64,000 nucleotides of DNA, from the NCBI RefSeq assembly GCF_014397005.1, contig NZ_JACGWS010000002.1:395641-459640 (forward strand), in the 5' to 3' direction. The DNA is from Kordia aestuariivivens. Lineage in GTDB: Bacteria; Bacteroidota; Bacteroidia; Flavobacteriales; Flavobacteriaceae. Positions 16,529 through 25,634 of the stretch are shown here, piece after piece (position 1 is the stretch's first letter; each line of letters opens with the position of its first letter). The notes under the pieces are model-generated. The model saw only the letters and a list, made by a program, of their open reading frames with translations. It did not search any database and was not told the DNA's origin. The position numbers and the translations under genes are program-made.

Positions 16529-17218
16529 AGTCTTCGCCTCTTTAGATTTAAATTTAGATTGAGAAAGTAACTGTTTTAGTGTTTTTTTAGAGGCATCAAT
16601 ATTGTTATCTTTTAAATATGCTAGTGATAAATACCATAAATTTCGGTCTTGTAACGTATCCGTATTTTTAACATTTGTTTCCAGTATTTTTATGGCCTCA
16701 CTAGTCTTATTTAATTGCAATAGCGTGTTCGCTTTATAGAATAAAATTGTCGTGTTTCGTTCTTCGTTTAAAATTGTATTAAAATATAGAATTGCGTTTT
16801 CATAATCTTTAGCTTCATAAGCCTTAAAAGCTTTAGATTTTATATCATCTTTATATTCGCCTCTAACTATAGGCTGTACTATATTCCTGTAAGGTTCAAA
16901 ATAAGAAGCATAAAGATCTTCTGTACTATTTAATTGCGTTTTAGAAAAGAATAGCCACGAAATCCCAAGTAAAATTAGTAAACTAGCTGCTGCCATCCAA
17001 GGTTTAAAACGAGGCTTATTTTTAGTTGTATCCCAATTTTGAATTTCTTTTTTTAGTTGTTCTCGATCATTTAAAACTAAAGTATCTTGTAATTCTTTCT
17101 GGAATTCGAACTCTTCTTTAAAGTCACTATCATCTGCTAATAATGTATTAAATGCTTGCAACTCTTCTTTAGAAAGTGTTCCATCAAAATATTTTAGTAT
17201 ATAGTCCGATTTATCCAT
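16508..17218 (-). CDS. Anti-sigma-factor-like membrane protein with TPR C-terminus
   Basis: The protein has 236 residues. The N-terminal cytoplasmic part (MDKSDYILKYFDGTLSKEEL) is like the short zinc-free anti-sigma heads common in Bacteroidota. One membrane span (WMAAASLLILLGISWLFF) lies near residues 75-92, and the outer part has about three TPR units. It begins 3 nt after the ECF sigma gene, so the two are an operon and it most likely holds the sigma factor at the membrane until a periplasmic signal arrives. Its 3' end overlaps that of the convergent TPR-CHAT gene. Confidence 0.8.
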   Translation of the reverse strand: MDKSDYILKYFDGTLSKEELQAFNTLLADDSDFKEEFEFQKELQDTLVLNDREQLKKEIQNWDTTKNKPRFKPWMAAASLLILLGISWLFFSKTQLNSTEDLYASYFEPYRNIVQPIVRGEYKDDIKSKAFKAYEAKDYENAILYFNTILNEERNTTILFYKANTLLQLNKTSEAIKILETNVKNTDTLQDRNLWYLSLAYLKDNNIDASKKTLKQLLSQSKFKSKEAKTLIENLD

Positions 17219-17221
17219 TTC

Positions 17222-17764
17222 TTAACCGTTAATTATTTTTTTTAAAGATTTTAAACACCTTGATTTTTGGCTTTTTGCTACATCCTTGTTATTATAATTC
17301 AATTCTTCTACAATTTCATCTAATGTAAAACCTCTCATATAAAATAGATTTAGTAACGTTCTACATTGCATACCTAAACTCGTAAATGCTGTTTGCAATT
17401 GCCTTTGTCTCGTATTAAAATTGTAATCAATATCAGTTATTTCTAATTCCTCAAAATCATTTGTTTCTTTGGTCGAATGAATTAAATGTAACTTCTTCTT
17501 TTCTTTTAAACGTTTATAAAACATGTATTTCCCAATACTAAAAAGATACGTTTTCAATTCGCTTTTTAAATTATCTAAATGGCCTTTTAATGCATTTTCA
17601 CGTAATGCAATAATGGCATCTTGATATATATCTAGCGCATCTTCATTATCAATCGTATACGTTTTAGCAAAACCTATAAAAGCAGACTTATGTTTTAAGT
17701 AAACCGATTTTAAAACGGACTTATCATCATTTTTAAGTGCCTCTAATATTTTGCTCTCTATCAT
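17222..17764 (-). CDS. ECF-type RNA polymerase sigma factor
   Basis: The protein has 180 residues. Region 2 is seen around ALDIYQDAIIALRENAL and TYLFSIGKYMFYKRLK, and region 4 around residues 128-175 with the helix-turn-helix FTLDEIVEELNYNNKDVAKS. There is no region 1 or 3, as usual for extracytoplasmic-function sigma factors. It is probably controlled by the membrane anti-sigma protein encoded 3 nt downstream. Likely targets are its own operon and the divergent secreted-protein operon, because an inverted repeat lies in the shared intergenic region. The target inference is mine. Confidence 0.88.
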   Translation of the reverse strand: MIESKILEALKNDDKSVLKSVYLKHKSAFIGFAKTYTIDNEDALDIYQDAIIALRENALKGHLDNLKSELKTYLFSIGKYMFYKRLKEKKKLHLIHSTKETNDFEELEITDIDYNFNTRQRQLQTAFTSLGMQCRTLLNLFYMRGFTLDEIVEELNYNNKDVAKSQKSRCLKSLKKIING

Positions 17765-17786
17765 TCAGTATTTAATTGCTTTTAAT

Positions 17787-17831
17787 GTAAACATCTAAGT
17801 AAAGATTTTTTTTTAATTAATTGATGTTTAC
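17787..17831. promoter_or_regulatory. Inverted repeat between sigma operon and secreted-protein operon
   Basis: GTAAACATC and GATGTTTAC are perfect 9-bp inverted arms 27 nt apart, in the middle of the divergent intergenic region. The layout fits two identical promoter half-sites, one per direction (for instance for the ECF sigma factor), or a repressor operator. Confidence 0.45.
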
Positions 17832-17903
17832 TTTTTAAAAATAACAACATAAAGGAGTAGTGTTAACAAATTGAAACTTAAAAATAATATAAATGTAATC
17901 ACA

Positions 17904-19826
17904 ATGAAAAACTCAGAAAACAAAAACACCATGAAACACTTTAATACGAATCTTTATTTAATACTATTCTTTATAGGATGCTTTGTCGGATTTCAACCTT
18001 CAATGTATGCACAAGCAAGTTTAGCTGCAGAAAACAGGATTGATGATATTGTTGTAACTACAAATGATGGAGAGGAAAAAACATACTCCGTTTTTAGAGA
18101 TGCTGTAATAACAGATCAATATTTTTATATGCCTAATAGTCTTGAAGTTACAAAGACTAAAGATACAGATGGAAATGAAGTTCCAGATTTAGCATTGCTA
18201 CGTTATCAATACGATAATGGTGATGGAACTGTGGAAGGAGGTATTTTACAAGGTACAATGACGATGGCTGCCGAACCAGAGGTTATTGAAACTATGAAAG
18301 AATATATCCTAAAAAAAGTTCAAAAAATTGAACAAGCAAAAAGACCTCAATTGAGAAAAAAAATTGGAGATATCAGATTATCTGCAATACCACTTCAAGA
18401 ATGTGAATTTAGAATACTCACTAATAAAGGAGAGTTTTTAGGAAACCCAGATACTAAAACCGCTTTTCAAGGACCATTAATTGCAAATCAAAAAATGGGA
18501 TTTAGTCTAAATCTAAATGCATTGGGAGCAGCAGTTATTTCAGAGCTAGCAACAGGAAAAGGTGGAATTCTAATTCAAGTTAAAATGAAGTATAGAGGAT
18601 TAACACCTCCTTGTGGATATAGCATAGAAGCATCATGGAAGAATGTGTATAAATTCTATGAAGAACAAACCAAAAAGGAAGGCGGTATAAGTTTTTGGAA
18701 ATTCAAATTTGGAGGCACCAAAACCAAGAACAAATTAATAGAAAGCCTTGAACAAACAAACGATATTAAAATTGAACGAATTAAATGTGATACAATTGCT
18801 AATTCTCTTGAAGATCAGCATTTTCAAAAGTTAAAAGATAAGATAGAGAATGAAGTCATGAGTAAAGAGTATCAAGAGAGAGAAGCACATTTAAACCAAT
18901 TGCAATCTATGTTTGCAAGTACTGAAGATGATGATATAAAAAAGAAATTATTAGATAAAATTACAGACGCCGAAAAAGCCATACAGTTTGGATATCAAAA
19001 CTCAGTGAAAAATGTTAACAAGAGAAAAGAAGGTTCAGTTTCTTATGATTCTAGAACTCAATTTCTTGAATCTCGGACAACTAACTTCTTTAGTGTAATT
19101 GGGTTTTCAAAGTTTAATATGACAGAAGAAGAGTTAAAAGAAAAAGGTCATATTATAGATATTAATGCAAATGATGCTTTTCCATACATAGCAATAGGAT
19201 TACTAGATATACCACCAAGTTTTGATTTAAGATCGTTAGCCCTAGATATAAGTTATACAAATAGTGAAGGTAAAATACATAGTGAAGCTGCTAAATGGAC
19301 ACAAGATAAAGGCTGGACAAACTTTAAAGGTGCTAAAATTGAGTATATACGGTTTAATTTGATAGGCGAAAAAGATATTGAAAAACGAAATGAGCCTAAG
19401 TTCAAAATTAAACTACAAGTGCTCTCAAAGGTATTTAATAGTGATTTTATTATCGAAAAGGAAGTACAACTAGAACAAGGGAATAAAAATATGGATGCCT
19501 TAGGGGTACTTACAAGGCAGATATTAATTGATGGTAGCTCTTTAGATTTTTATAGAATAACAGGAGATAAAGCAGATTTGGATTATGCCGAAGTCAAGTT
19601 TAAAAGTGGAGGTTTAAGTATTAAAAAAACCATAAGACCTTATGTTGAAAATGGAACTTATGGTCCTCCTAATCCTATTGTTATTTTAATGCCAAAAGAC
19701 GACAACTCCATGTCTAGTAAAGTAACGTTTATGACAATTAAAAATAAAATAGAAAAAACAGAATTAATAGAATTAGGTCAAAATACATTGTCAAATCAAG
19801 ATTGGAGAACTTTTAATAATGACTAA
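17904..19826 (+). CDS. Large secreted protein of the tRNA-His island, unknown
   Basis: About 640 residues with a signal peptide ending in FQPSMYAQ. The start is uncertain: TTG at 17871 has an AAAGGAG box 13 nt before it, and ATGs at 17904 and 17931 also give usable signals. The mature part has a strand-rich N-terminal region, a block RYRGLTPPC-like with paired hydrophobics, and a long charged coiled-coil-like middle (EREAHLNQLQSMFAS...KKKLLDKITDAEKAI) near residues 320-380, then a beta-rich C-terminal third. I do not recognise a family. It overlaps the next gene's possible start and heads a three-gene operon of secreted proteins divergent from the ECF sigma pair. Confidence 0.75.
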   Translation: MKNSENKNTMKHFNTNLYLILFFIGCFVGFQPSMYAQASLAAENRIDDIVVTTNDGEEKTYSVFRDAVITDQYFYMPNSLEVTKTKDTDGNEVPDLALLRYQYDNGDGTVEGGILQGTMTMAAEPEVIETMKEYILKKVQKIEQAKRPQLRKKIGDIRLSAIPLQECEFRILTNKGEFLGNPDTKTAFQGPLIANQKMGFSLNLNALGAAVISELATGKGGILIQVKMKYRGLTPPCGYSIEASWKNVYKFYEEQTKKEGGISFWKFKFGGTKTKNKLIESLEQTNDIKIERIKCDTIANSLEDQHFQKLKDKIENEVMSKEYQEREAHLNQLQSMFASTEDDDIKKKLLDKITDAEKAIQFGYQNSVKNVNKRKEGSVSYDSRTQFLESRTTNFFSVIGFSKFNMTEEELKEKGHIIDINANDAFPYIAIGLLDIPPSFDLRSLALDISYTNSEGKIHSEAAKWTQDKGWTNFKGAKIEYIRFNLIGEKDIEKRNEPKFKIKLQVLSKVFNSDFIIEKEVQLEQGNKNMDALGVLTRQILIDGSSLDFYRITGDKADLDYAEVKFKSGGLSIKKTIRPYVENGTYGPPNPIVILMPKDDNSMSSKVTFMTIKNKIEKTELIELGQNTLSNQDWRTFNND

Positions 19827-19848
19827 ATATGCTCTTAAATATTGTATT

Positions 19849-21945
19849 ATGAAACATACTATAAAAGTTATCATATTATTTTTTTGCTTATTGGTTTCAG
19901 GTTCATTATTCGCACAAAATACCCAAAGTGCACAAACTAATAAAAAACCAAAAACCACTAAAAAAAGTATAAAAAGTATTATAGGTTATAAAAGACCTTC
20001 AGCACGCTCAACAACTACTTCTAGTAGTTTGTATCAACGAAATTATATGCCATTTAACAAAAAAAAGGTATGGGTTCTAGGTACAAATAAATCTGTTGGA
20101 CATTGGGATATACCTCAGTCAACAGAAATCAAGCCTACTTATAAGAATAAACAAAAGTATGTACATACGGTAACGTTTAACTCCTATAAGTCATATAAAT
20201 CAGTTGCTAGATCTAAAGCTCACATTCCACAAAAAGAATTTAATGTTAAAAATTATATTCCTCATACTAACTGGATTTCAAAAACAACTGATGGAGGTAA
20301 TGTTACAATGGAAGGTGTTCTAGGTAAGACAAATGTTTACTACCATAAAAACATTAATCTTTTTGTTATTGGGTTAGTGGGTAAAGATAAATATGACAAT
20401 TTAGAAGTCAAAAAACAGACAGATCATATCATAGTTACAGACACATTATTTATTCCTCTTTCTGCTCGTGGTTTTATGAATATGAAACGAAATTCTAAAG
20501 CAAAGAAAACTACAACAAATAGAGGTCAAGGTCGTCCTTCTAAAGTAGACCTTAGAGGGAGATTTCAAATTGGAAATAGAAGTTATATTAAAATTATTGC
20601 TGGTACTATACTGTATGAAAAACCAATCCAATTATCAAGCGTTTGGAGTTCTCCTACTGATTTTGTTTTCTCGTCACAGAAAATCAAGTATCAATCTCCT
20701 TATAAAGGACTAAATACAAATGAACTTACACCATCACCACCGCTTTGGGTATATGATAATTCTGTTAAACTATATATAGATCCATTTAAAGAAAATGAAG
20801 GACTCCTTTTAAATAGATTATACATAGAAATCCTTGGTCAAATAGCAACTGAATTACAAAATCCTAGCGAAAGTTATTGGGAAAAAGACAAGAGGTTAGC
20901 GCAATTTCAAACCTATAGAAGTAAAATAAATACAGACATACTAAGAGGTGATGTTGAATATCATAGTCTTTATAAAGAATATTGCGATACGTTTGATAGA
21001 AAATATAACAAAGACAAAATTAATGAAGATAGATCAATAGGAAGCCTTAAAATTCTTGTAGATGGTAATATTAACGATTTGCCCCAAAAGGCATTCAAAT
21101 ATTACGCTATACCTACTAAGGCAACACTTTTACCAGTTAAAAATGAAGCTACAGGAACGTTAGATAAGTTAGGAGATGTTTATTATAACGCTACTGGAGA
21201 CTCAAAGTTTTCATTAACTATTGAATCTAAATTAGGCTATAATTCTGAAAAATTTACTGCGGCTGGTCAAGTATTACATACAAAAGGGTTGGTTTTAGAA
21301 AAAAATCCTCCCAAAGCCTTACTAGAAATAAATGCACAACCTCTAAAAGCAAATGGCAAAACTATTGGTAGAATAATACCTATTGGCAATCAAATTCTTC
21401 GTTTTGAGTTTGACCTAGTTGAAGAAAATTTAAGCTTGTTGAAATTATTTCTTGCTAATGATAATACTTTTAATTTAGATTATAAAACTGGTCAAGGGCA
21501 AAAAGAAGATAATCAAGAAATAACTCTTGAAATTCCTGAATCTATTTTAAAACAATTAGACTATACTGATCTGATAAATGAATTTAATGTAGTAGAAAGT
21601 AATACATCTACACTCATTGATGCTATTAAAATAACAAGCAATTTATCGCCTGTTTTAAAAGATACTGGAGAAGGTACTTTAAAATATATAGAAATATCCT
21701 TAGAGTTTTTATTTGAAGATAAAACCGTATTTCGAGGACCTAAAAGGTTTTCTTCACATTCTGTAAAAGGCTCAGAAGATGAGGTTAATTTCATGAAATA
21801 TTCAGACAATTATACAATTAAAGTAACTGGTACTGCATACTATGAATTTGGTCATAGAGATATTATAAAAGATAATTCCTTTACCAACACTAAATTTATT
21901 ACACTCCAAGAAAGCATGTTTAAAAGTAATAAGACAAAAGAATAA
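19849..21945 (+). CDS. Large secreted protein, unknown (operon gene 2)
   Basis: About 698 residues. A signal peptide (HTIKVIILFFCLLVSGSLFAQ) is followed by a basic Lys/Thr/Ser-rich stretch (about residues 24-60), then long beta-strand-rich regions with a lectin- or sandwich-like feel (VNFMKYSDNYTIKVTGTAYYEFG at the C-terminal end, split here by eye). No catalytic motif seen. The ATG chosen lies 30 nt inside the longest frame because it starts directly at the signal peptide and lies after the previous stop codon. It is followed 20 nt later by the OmpA-like gene. Confidence 0.75.
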   Translation: MKHTIKVIILFFCLLVSGSLFAQNTQSAQTNKKPKTTKKSIKSIIGYKRPSARSTTTSSSLYQRNYMPFNKKKVWVLGTNKSVGHWDIPQSTEIKPTYKNKQKYVHTVTFNSYKSYKSVARSKAHIPQKEFNVKNYIPHTNWISKTTDGGNVTMEGVLGKTNVYYHKNINLFVIGLVGKDKYDNLEVKKQTDHIIVTDTLFIPLSARGFMNMKRNSKAKKTTTNRGQGRPSKVDLRGRFQIGNRSYIKIIAGTILYEKPIQLSSVWSSPTDFVFSSQKIKYQSPYKGLNTNELTPSPPLWVYDNSVKLYIDPFKENEGLLLNRLYIEILGQIATELQNPSESYWEKDKRLAQFQTYRSKINTDILRGDVEYHSLYKEYCDTFDRKYNKDKINEDRSIGSLKILVDGNINDLPQKAFKYYAIPTKATLLPVKNEATGTLDKLGDVYYNATGDSKFSLTIESKLGYNSEKFTAAGQVLHTKGLVLEKNPPKALLEINAQPLKANGKTIGRIIPIGNQILRFEFDLVEENLSLLKLFLANDNTFNLDYKTGQGQKEDNQEITLEIPESILKQLDYTDLINEFNVVESNTSTLIDAIKITSNLSPVLKDTGEGTLKYIEISLEFLFEDKTVFRGPKRFSSHSVKGSEDEVNFMKYSDNYTIKVTGTAYYEFGHRDIIKDNSFTNTKFITLQESMFKSNKTKE

Positions 21946-21965
21946 ATACATTTAAAACTCACATT

Positions 21966-23093
21966 ATGAAATATTATAGTAAAGTAATAACAGTACTAAT
22001 TTTAATGCTGTTAACAACACCGTTTCAAGCGCAAGAAAATTGGGTTGCTCCAACCGAAGCGGAAGAACGTAGTAAAACATATAGCATGGAAGAAGCAATT
22101 AGAGATAAACAATATGTTTTTGCTTTTGATTTTAATAAAAGCTCTGAAACGGCTATGTGGAGCGGCATTTTTGTAATGCTAGAAAAAAGATTTAGATATG
22201 CAGATTATGATATTACTCTTCAGTGTTTTAGTAGTGGTGGAGAAAAAGAATCTTACGATAAAGAACTAGCCACTAAAAGAGGAGCTGCGGTAAAGAAATT
22301 TTTAATAAATAAAGGAATTCCTAAATCTAGAATTAACATTGAGGTATATGGAAATAAAGATATCTATGGTATTAAATCGGAAGGTTTTCATGGACTCAAA
22401 GATTATGTATATCATCGAAGAGTAGAGCCAATTTTTGTTCTTAAAGAAAAAGAAGAAGTCAAAGATTTTGTAGCAGATTATTTAAATGCAAAAACGCTGG
22501 ATAGCGACATAGAAGAAGGAGAGAAAATATTTCTTAAGTTAATAAAACCGTATGTCAAAGCAATCAAAGAAGGATATCATTTACAAGAATTACCAGGCGT
22601 AGGCAGGCCTTCTGATGATGAGGATGAATTTAAAGATCAAGCTACAACTTTAATTAAAAAAACAGTGGCAGCAAGTAAAAATCCAAAAAAACTCGCAAAA
22701 TTGTTTGCTACATATACTCTTGGTTCTTTTATTGATTTATTTACAAGCAATCAAACCAAAATAATAGCAAAAAATAGAAAAGAATTGTATGATGTGATAG
22801 TAGAAGCATTTACAAACGAGTGTTTTCCAAAATATCAATCAAATGTAATAAGTCATGACTATTATAGTAACAGTCAAAAATTTCTTTTTTCTATTATATC
22901 TTATGAAATAAGTAAGCTGTCTAATCATGAAAAGTATAAAATTAGAGCTCGTTTTATTGCAGGAAAAATATATAATTCATATTCAACAGAATCTAAAATT
23001 AGAAAGTTTAATACTAAAATGAATAGATACTCTTTTTTCAGTGCTAATGTAGGACACTTTTTTTCTCAAAGTAAATATCGTTATCGCGATTAA
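21966..23093 (+). CDS. Secreted protein with OmpA-like region (operon gene 3)
   Basis: The protein has 375 residues with a signal peptide ending in TTPFQAQ. Residues about 45-150 resemble the peptidoglycan-binding OmpA C-terminal fold: FAFDFNKSS, then a helix, TLQCFSSGGE, then ATKRGAAVKKFLINKGIPKS and INIEVYGNKD. The remaining C-terminal half is helical and unrecognised. It may anchor the products of the two upstream genes to the cell wall. Last intact gene of the operon; a start-less remnant follows directly. Confidence 0.75.
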   Translation: MKYYSKVITVLILMLLTTPFQAQENWVAPTEAEERSKTYSMEEAIRDKQYVFAFDFNKSSETAMWSGIFVMLEKRFRYADYDITLQCFSSGGEKESYDKELATKRGAAVKKFLINKGIPKSRINIEVYGNKDIYGIKSEGFHGLKDYVYHRRVEPIFVLKEKEEVKDFVADYLNAKTLDSDIEEGEKIFLKLIKPYVKAIKEGYHLQELPGVGRPSDDEDEFKDQATTLIKKTVAASKNPKKLAKLFATYTLGSFIDLFTSNQTKIIAKNRKELYDVIVEAFTNECFPKYQSNVISHDYYSNSQKFLFSIISYEISKLSNHEKYKIRARFIAGKIYNSYSTESKIRKFNTKMNRYSFFSANVGHFFSQSKYRYRD

Positions 23094-23095
23094 TT

Positions 23096-23299
23096 ATAAA
23101 AAAGAGTATTAAAATAATAATAGTATTAATTCTTAATGTCTTTCAAACACAATCGAAAGCAATAAAAAACTTTTCAATTGAGAATCAAACTTTCTCAAGT
23201 TCATGCCCTTCAGTATTTATCCGAAACCAAATTATAGCTGAAGCACGCAATTTGGGATTTAAAGAAATTAGGAGCAGGAAGAACATTTGTGAATCTTGA
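23096..23299 (+). pseudogene. Start-less remnant of a secreted protein
   Basis: Directly after the OmpA-like gene a frame of 67 codons reads like a signal peptide (KKSIKIIIVLILNVFQTQSKA) plus a polar tail ending in a stop, but its first codon is ATA, not ATG/GTG/TTG. It looks like the 5' part of a further operon gene that lost its start and its 3' part. It could also be chance, as the stretch is short. Confidence 0.35.
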
Positions 23300-23559
23300 C
23301 ATTGAAGATAATAAAAGCCAAAATATTGCATGGGGTTATCCTTCATGAACACGACTTGACATGAATCCTTTTGTTTAAAATTTCTTTGTAAATAGGCCAA
23401 ATAAATTACTTCTTAAAAAAGTGAAATCTACTAAGTATTCTTAATACTGCGTGGAGTATTGTTTAAGAGTATAGTTTTTGATAGAAATCGAGGGTTTTTC
23501 AATACTCCTTGAGAATTAAATAATTGATAACCAGTTATGTTACAAACGACCCTTTCGTG
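23300..23559. other. Non-coding island right end
   Basis: About 260 bp with no convincing gene on either strand. A 71-codon minus-strand frame overlaps it but lacks any recognisable feature. No integrase or excisionase remnant was recognised. Confidence 0.5.
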
Positions 23560-23605
23560 TTGTGGTACCGAGGGTCGCGGGTTCGAATCCCGTCTTTTAC
23601 CCTTT
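23560..23605. repeat. Direct repeat, att-like right copy (tRNA-His 3' half)
   Basis: A perfect 46 bp copy of the tRNA-His 3' half beginning at the anticodon loop. The 5' half is absent, so this is not a functional tRNA but a probable attR closing the 10.46 kb island that starts in tRNA-His. Confidence 0.82.
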
Positions 23606-23611
23606 TTATGA

Positions 23612-23665
23612 AGCCTTCTTAACGGAAGGCTTTTTTTGTTTATGAGGTTTTTGATCTCTTCAAAT
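23612..23665. repeat. 54-bp direct repeat A including a terminator
   Basis: Contains the hairpin GCCTTC TTAACG GAAGGC followed by seven T and an AT-rich tail to CTTCAAAT. It matches 34194-34247 at 53 of 54 positions. By position it would be the original terminator of tRNA-His before the island inserted. Confidence 0.75.
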
Positions 23666-24029
23666 TTTCTTCATTTTTGCTTAGAGTACCTTCATTGATT
23701 ATTTTAGTTACAGTTTTTAAGTCCTATGCTGCTTTTTAAGAACTTTCTCAGAAGAACGAGAAGCTAAGATTTGACATCTTCACTGACGGCAGAAACTAAT
23801 CTAAAACTGTTTTGTAGCCATGTGAAATTTGATTAAGTTTGTTGAAATAAATCTTTTATAATTATTGATTTACTTAACCTTGATTTTAATCATTTTTCTT
23901 CTGAAACAGTCTCAGTCTTTTTTTAATAAGAAGTATCCGTATCGAGAATCATTTGATAAATTTTCTAGTATTAGATCAATGAAAATAAGTTGTTTAGGTA
24001 TATGAGTAAACGTAAAAAATGAAGAGTTT
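23666..24029. other. Non-coding stretch before polyamine/Psp cassette
   Basis: About 360 bp, AT-rich, with no ORF of note on either strand and no recognisable RNA gene. Confidence 0.5.
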
Positions 24030-24060
24030 GAATCAGTACGTAATGAACTGATTCTTTTAT
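24030..24060 (+). terminator. Hairpin before the first spermidine-synthase-like gene
   Basis: GAATCAGT and ACTGATTC form a perfect 8-bp stem with a 9-nt loop followed by TTTTAT. It is 19 nt before the TTG start of the next gene, so it could be a terminator, an attenuator or a leader structure. Confidence 0.5.
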
Positions 24061-24078
24061 GAAATAAACGTAAACAGG

Positions 24079-25620
24079 TTGAAAAATAATAAATCTAAAA
24101 TTTTAAAATTAGCGCTATTTGCTACGGGACTCTCAGGAATTGTAGCTGAATATATTCTATCCACATTAGCTACCTATTTTTTAGGCGATTCTGTATTTCA
24201 ATGGACAATGATACTCTCTATTATGTTGTTTTCTATGGGATTAGGAAGTAGAATAAGCACCTATTTTAGCACAAAAATTTTAGAAAAGTTTCTTATTGCT
24301 GAATTTGCACTGTCGCTTTTAGCTTCTACAGCCGCTTTATCTACCTATTTTTTAATGGGCCAAACAGAACATATTGGATTTATAATTTACGGATTTAGCA
24401 TTGCAATAGGTCTGTTAATAGGTATGGAAATACCACTCGTGATACGGATAAATGAAGAAAATGAAGAGCTAAGAACTAATATTGCCGGCGTCATGGAAAA
24501 TGATTATTACGGCAGCCTTATAGGAGGTTTGTTCTTTGTTTTTGTTGGACTTCCATATTTAGGATTAACGCACACGCCATTTATACTTGGAGGTATCAAC
24601 CTTCTGGTAGCAATTGCGCTTTTCTTCAGATTAAAAAAATATATTCATCCAACGTATAGAATTTCATTTGCGATCGCCATACCAACAATAACGTGCATAT
24701 TATTATTTTTGAGCTATAACTCAGATGAAATTGTACTTTATGGAGAACAAAAACGATATAATGATAAAGTGGTTTTTTCTAAAGAAACTCGCTATCAAAA
24801 AATAACCATTACGCAATGGAAAGAACACTATTGGCTGTATTTAAACTCTAGTAAACAACTTTGTACGTTTGATGAATTTCTATATCACGAGCCATTAGTG
24901 CATCCAGTAATGAAGCTTACGAAAGATCCGAGACATGTATTAATTCTTGGCGCAGGCGATGGCTGCGCAATTAGAGAAGTTTTAAAATATAAAAGTGTAG
25001 AACAGATTACACTTGTAGATATTGATCCCGAAATGACACGCATAGGCAAGTCAAATGAAATTTTCACAAAAATGAATGATAGTGCCTATCACAATCCCAA
25101 AGTGAAAGTTGTAAATCAGGATGCTTTTCAGTTTCTTGAAAATAATGATAACTTTTATGATGTGATGATACTTGATTTTCCAGATCCAAAAAGTATTGAT
25201 TTAAACAGAGTTTACACAAAAGAGTTTTATAGGCTTTGTAACAGAAGGCTACGTCCGTTTGGTCATATCGTTACGCAGGCAGTGAGTCCTTATTACACCA
25301 CAAAAGCATTTCGATCCATCGAAAAAACAATTGCTGCTTCGGGCTTTCAAGTATTGCCAATTCATAATCATGTGTATTCATTTGGAGAATGGGGCTGGGT
25401 TATAGGATCAAAACAGAGTAGTAGTGACGAAATAAAAGAAGCTCTTTTAGAAGCAAATTTTGATGACATAAATGTGGAATGGATTACGAATGAGTCTATA
25501 AAATTAATGACTTCTTTTGGAAAAGATCTTATAAATGCAGATGGTGTAGAAGTGAATACAATTCATAATCCTGTGTTGTACCGCTATTATTTAGATGGAA
25601 CATGGGTTAAATTTCTTTAA
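24079..25620 (+). CDS. Membrane-anchored spermidine-synthase-like aminopropyltransferase (copy 1)
   Basis: The protein has 513 residues. The first ~210 hold about seven membrane spans (starting LALFATGLSGIVAEYILS). From about residue 225 comes a spermidine-synthase-like Rossmann domain: LILGAGDGCAIREV binds the decarboxylated-SAM nucleoside, TLVDIDPEM the ribose-binding acid, and MILDFPDPKS the catalytic Asp region. The family transfers aminopropyl groups to amines; a membrane N-terminus suggests a membrane-associated substrate. Start is TTG: no ATG is available in frame after the nearest upstream stop, and the paralogue at 27-28.7 kb begins at the same position. It lies 15 nt before the flavoprotein gene. 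Confidence 0.82.
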   Translation: MKNNKSKILKLALFATGLSGIVAEYILSTLATYFLGDSVFQWTMILSIMLFSMGLGSRISTYFSTKILEKFLIAEFALSLLASTAALSTYFLMGQTEHIGFIIYGFSIAIGLLIGMEIPLVIRINEENEELRTNIAGVMENDYYGSLIGGLFFVFVGLPYLGLTHTPFILGGINLLVAIALFFRLKKYIHPTYRISFAIAIPTITCILLFLSYNSDEIVLYGEQKRYNDKVVFSKETRYQKITITQWKEHYWLYLNSSKQLCTFDEFLYHEPLVHPVMKLTKDPRHVLILGAGDGCAIREVLKYKSVEQITLVDIDPEMTRIGKSNEIFTKMNDSAYHNPKVKVVNQDAFQFLENNDNFYDVMILDFPDPKSIDLNRVYTKEFYRLCNRRLRPFGHIVTQAVSPYYTTKAFRSIEKTIAASGFQVLPIHNHVYSFGEWGWVIGSKQSSSDEIKEALLEANFDDINVEWITNESIKLMTSFGKDLINADGVEVNTIHNPVLYRYYLDGTWVKFL

Positions 25621-25634
25621 ATTCTGAATTGAAA

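Noticed and set aside
23185..23400. 71-codon minus-strand ORF in the island right end
   Set aside because: No signal, domain or promoter; it runs antisense across a start-less remnant and AT-rich non-coding DNA.
13150..23559. Integrase or prophage genes inside the tRNA-His island
   Set aside because: All genes were checked; none shows tyrosine or serine recombinase motifs or phage structural features.
24079..24700. Membrane part of spermidine-synthase-like protein as an MFS transporter
   Set aside because: The spans are part of a single protein with a C-terminal aminopropyltransferase domain; this fusion plan is known for the family.
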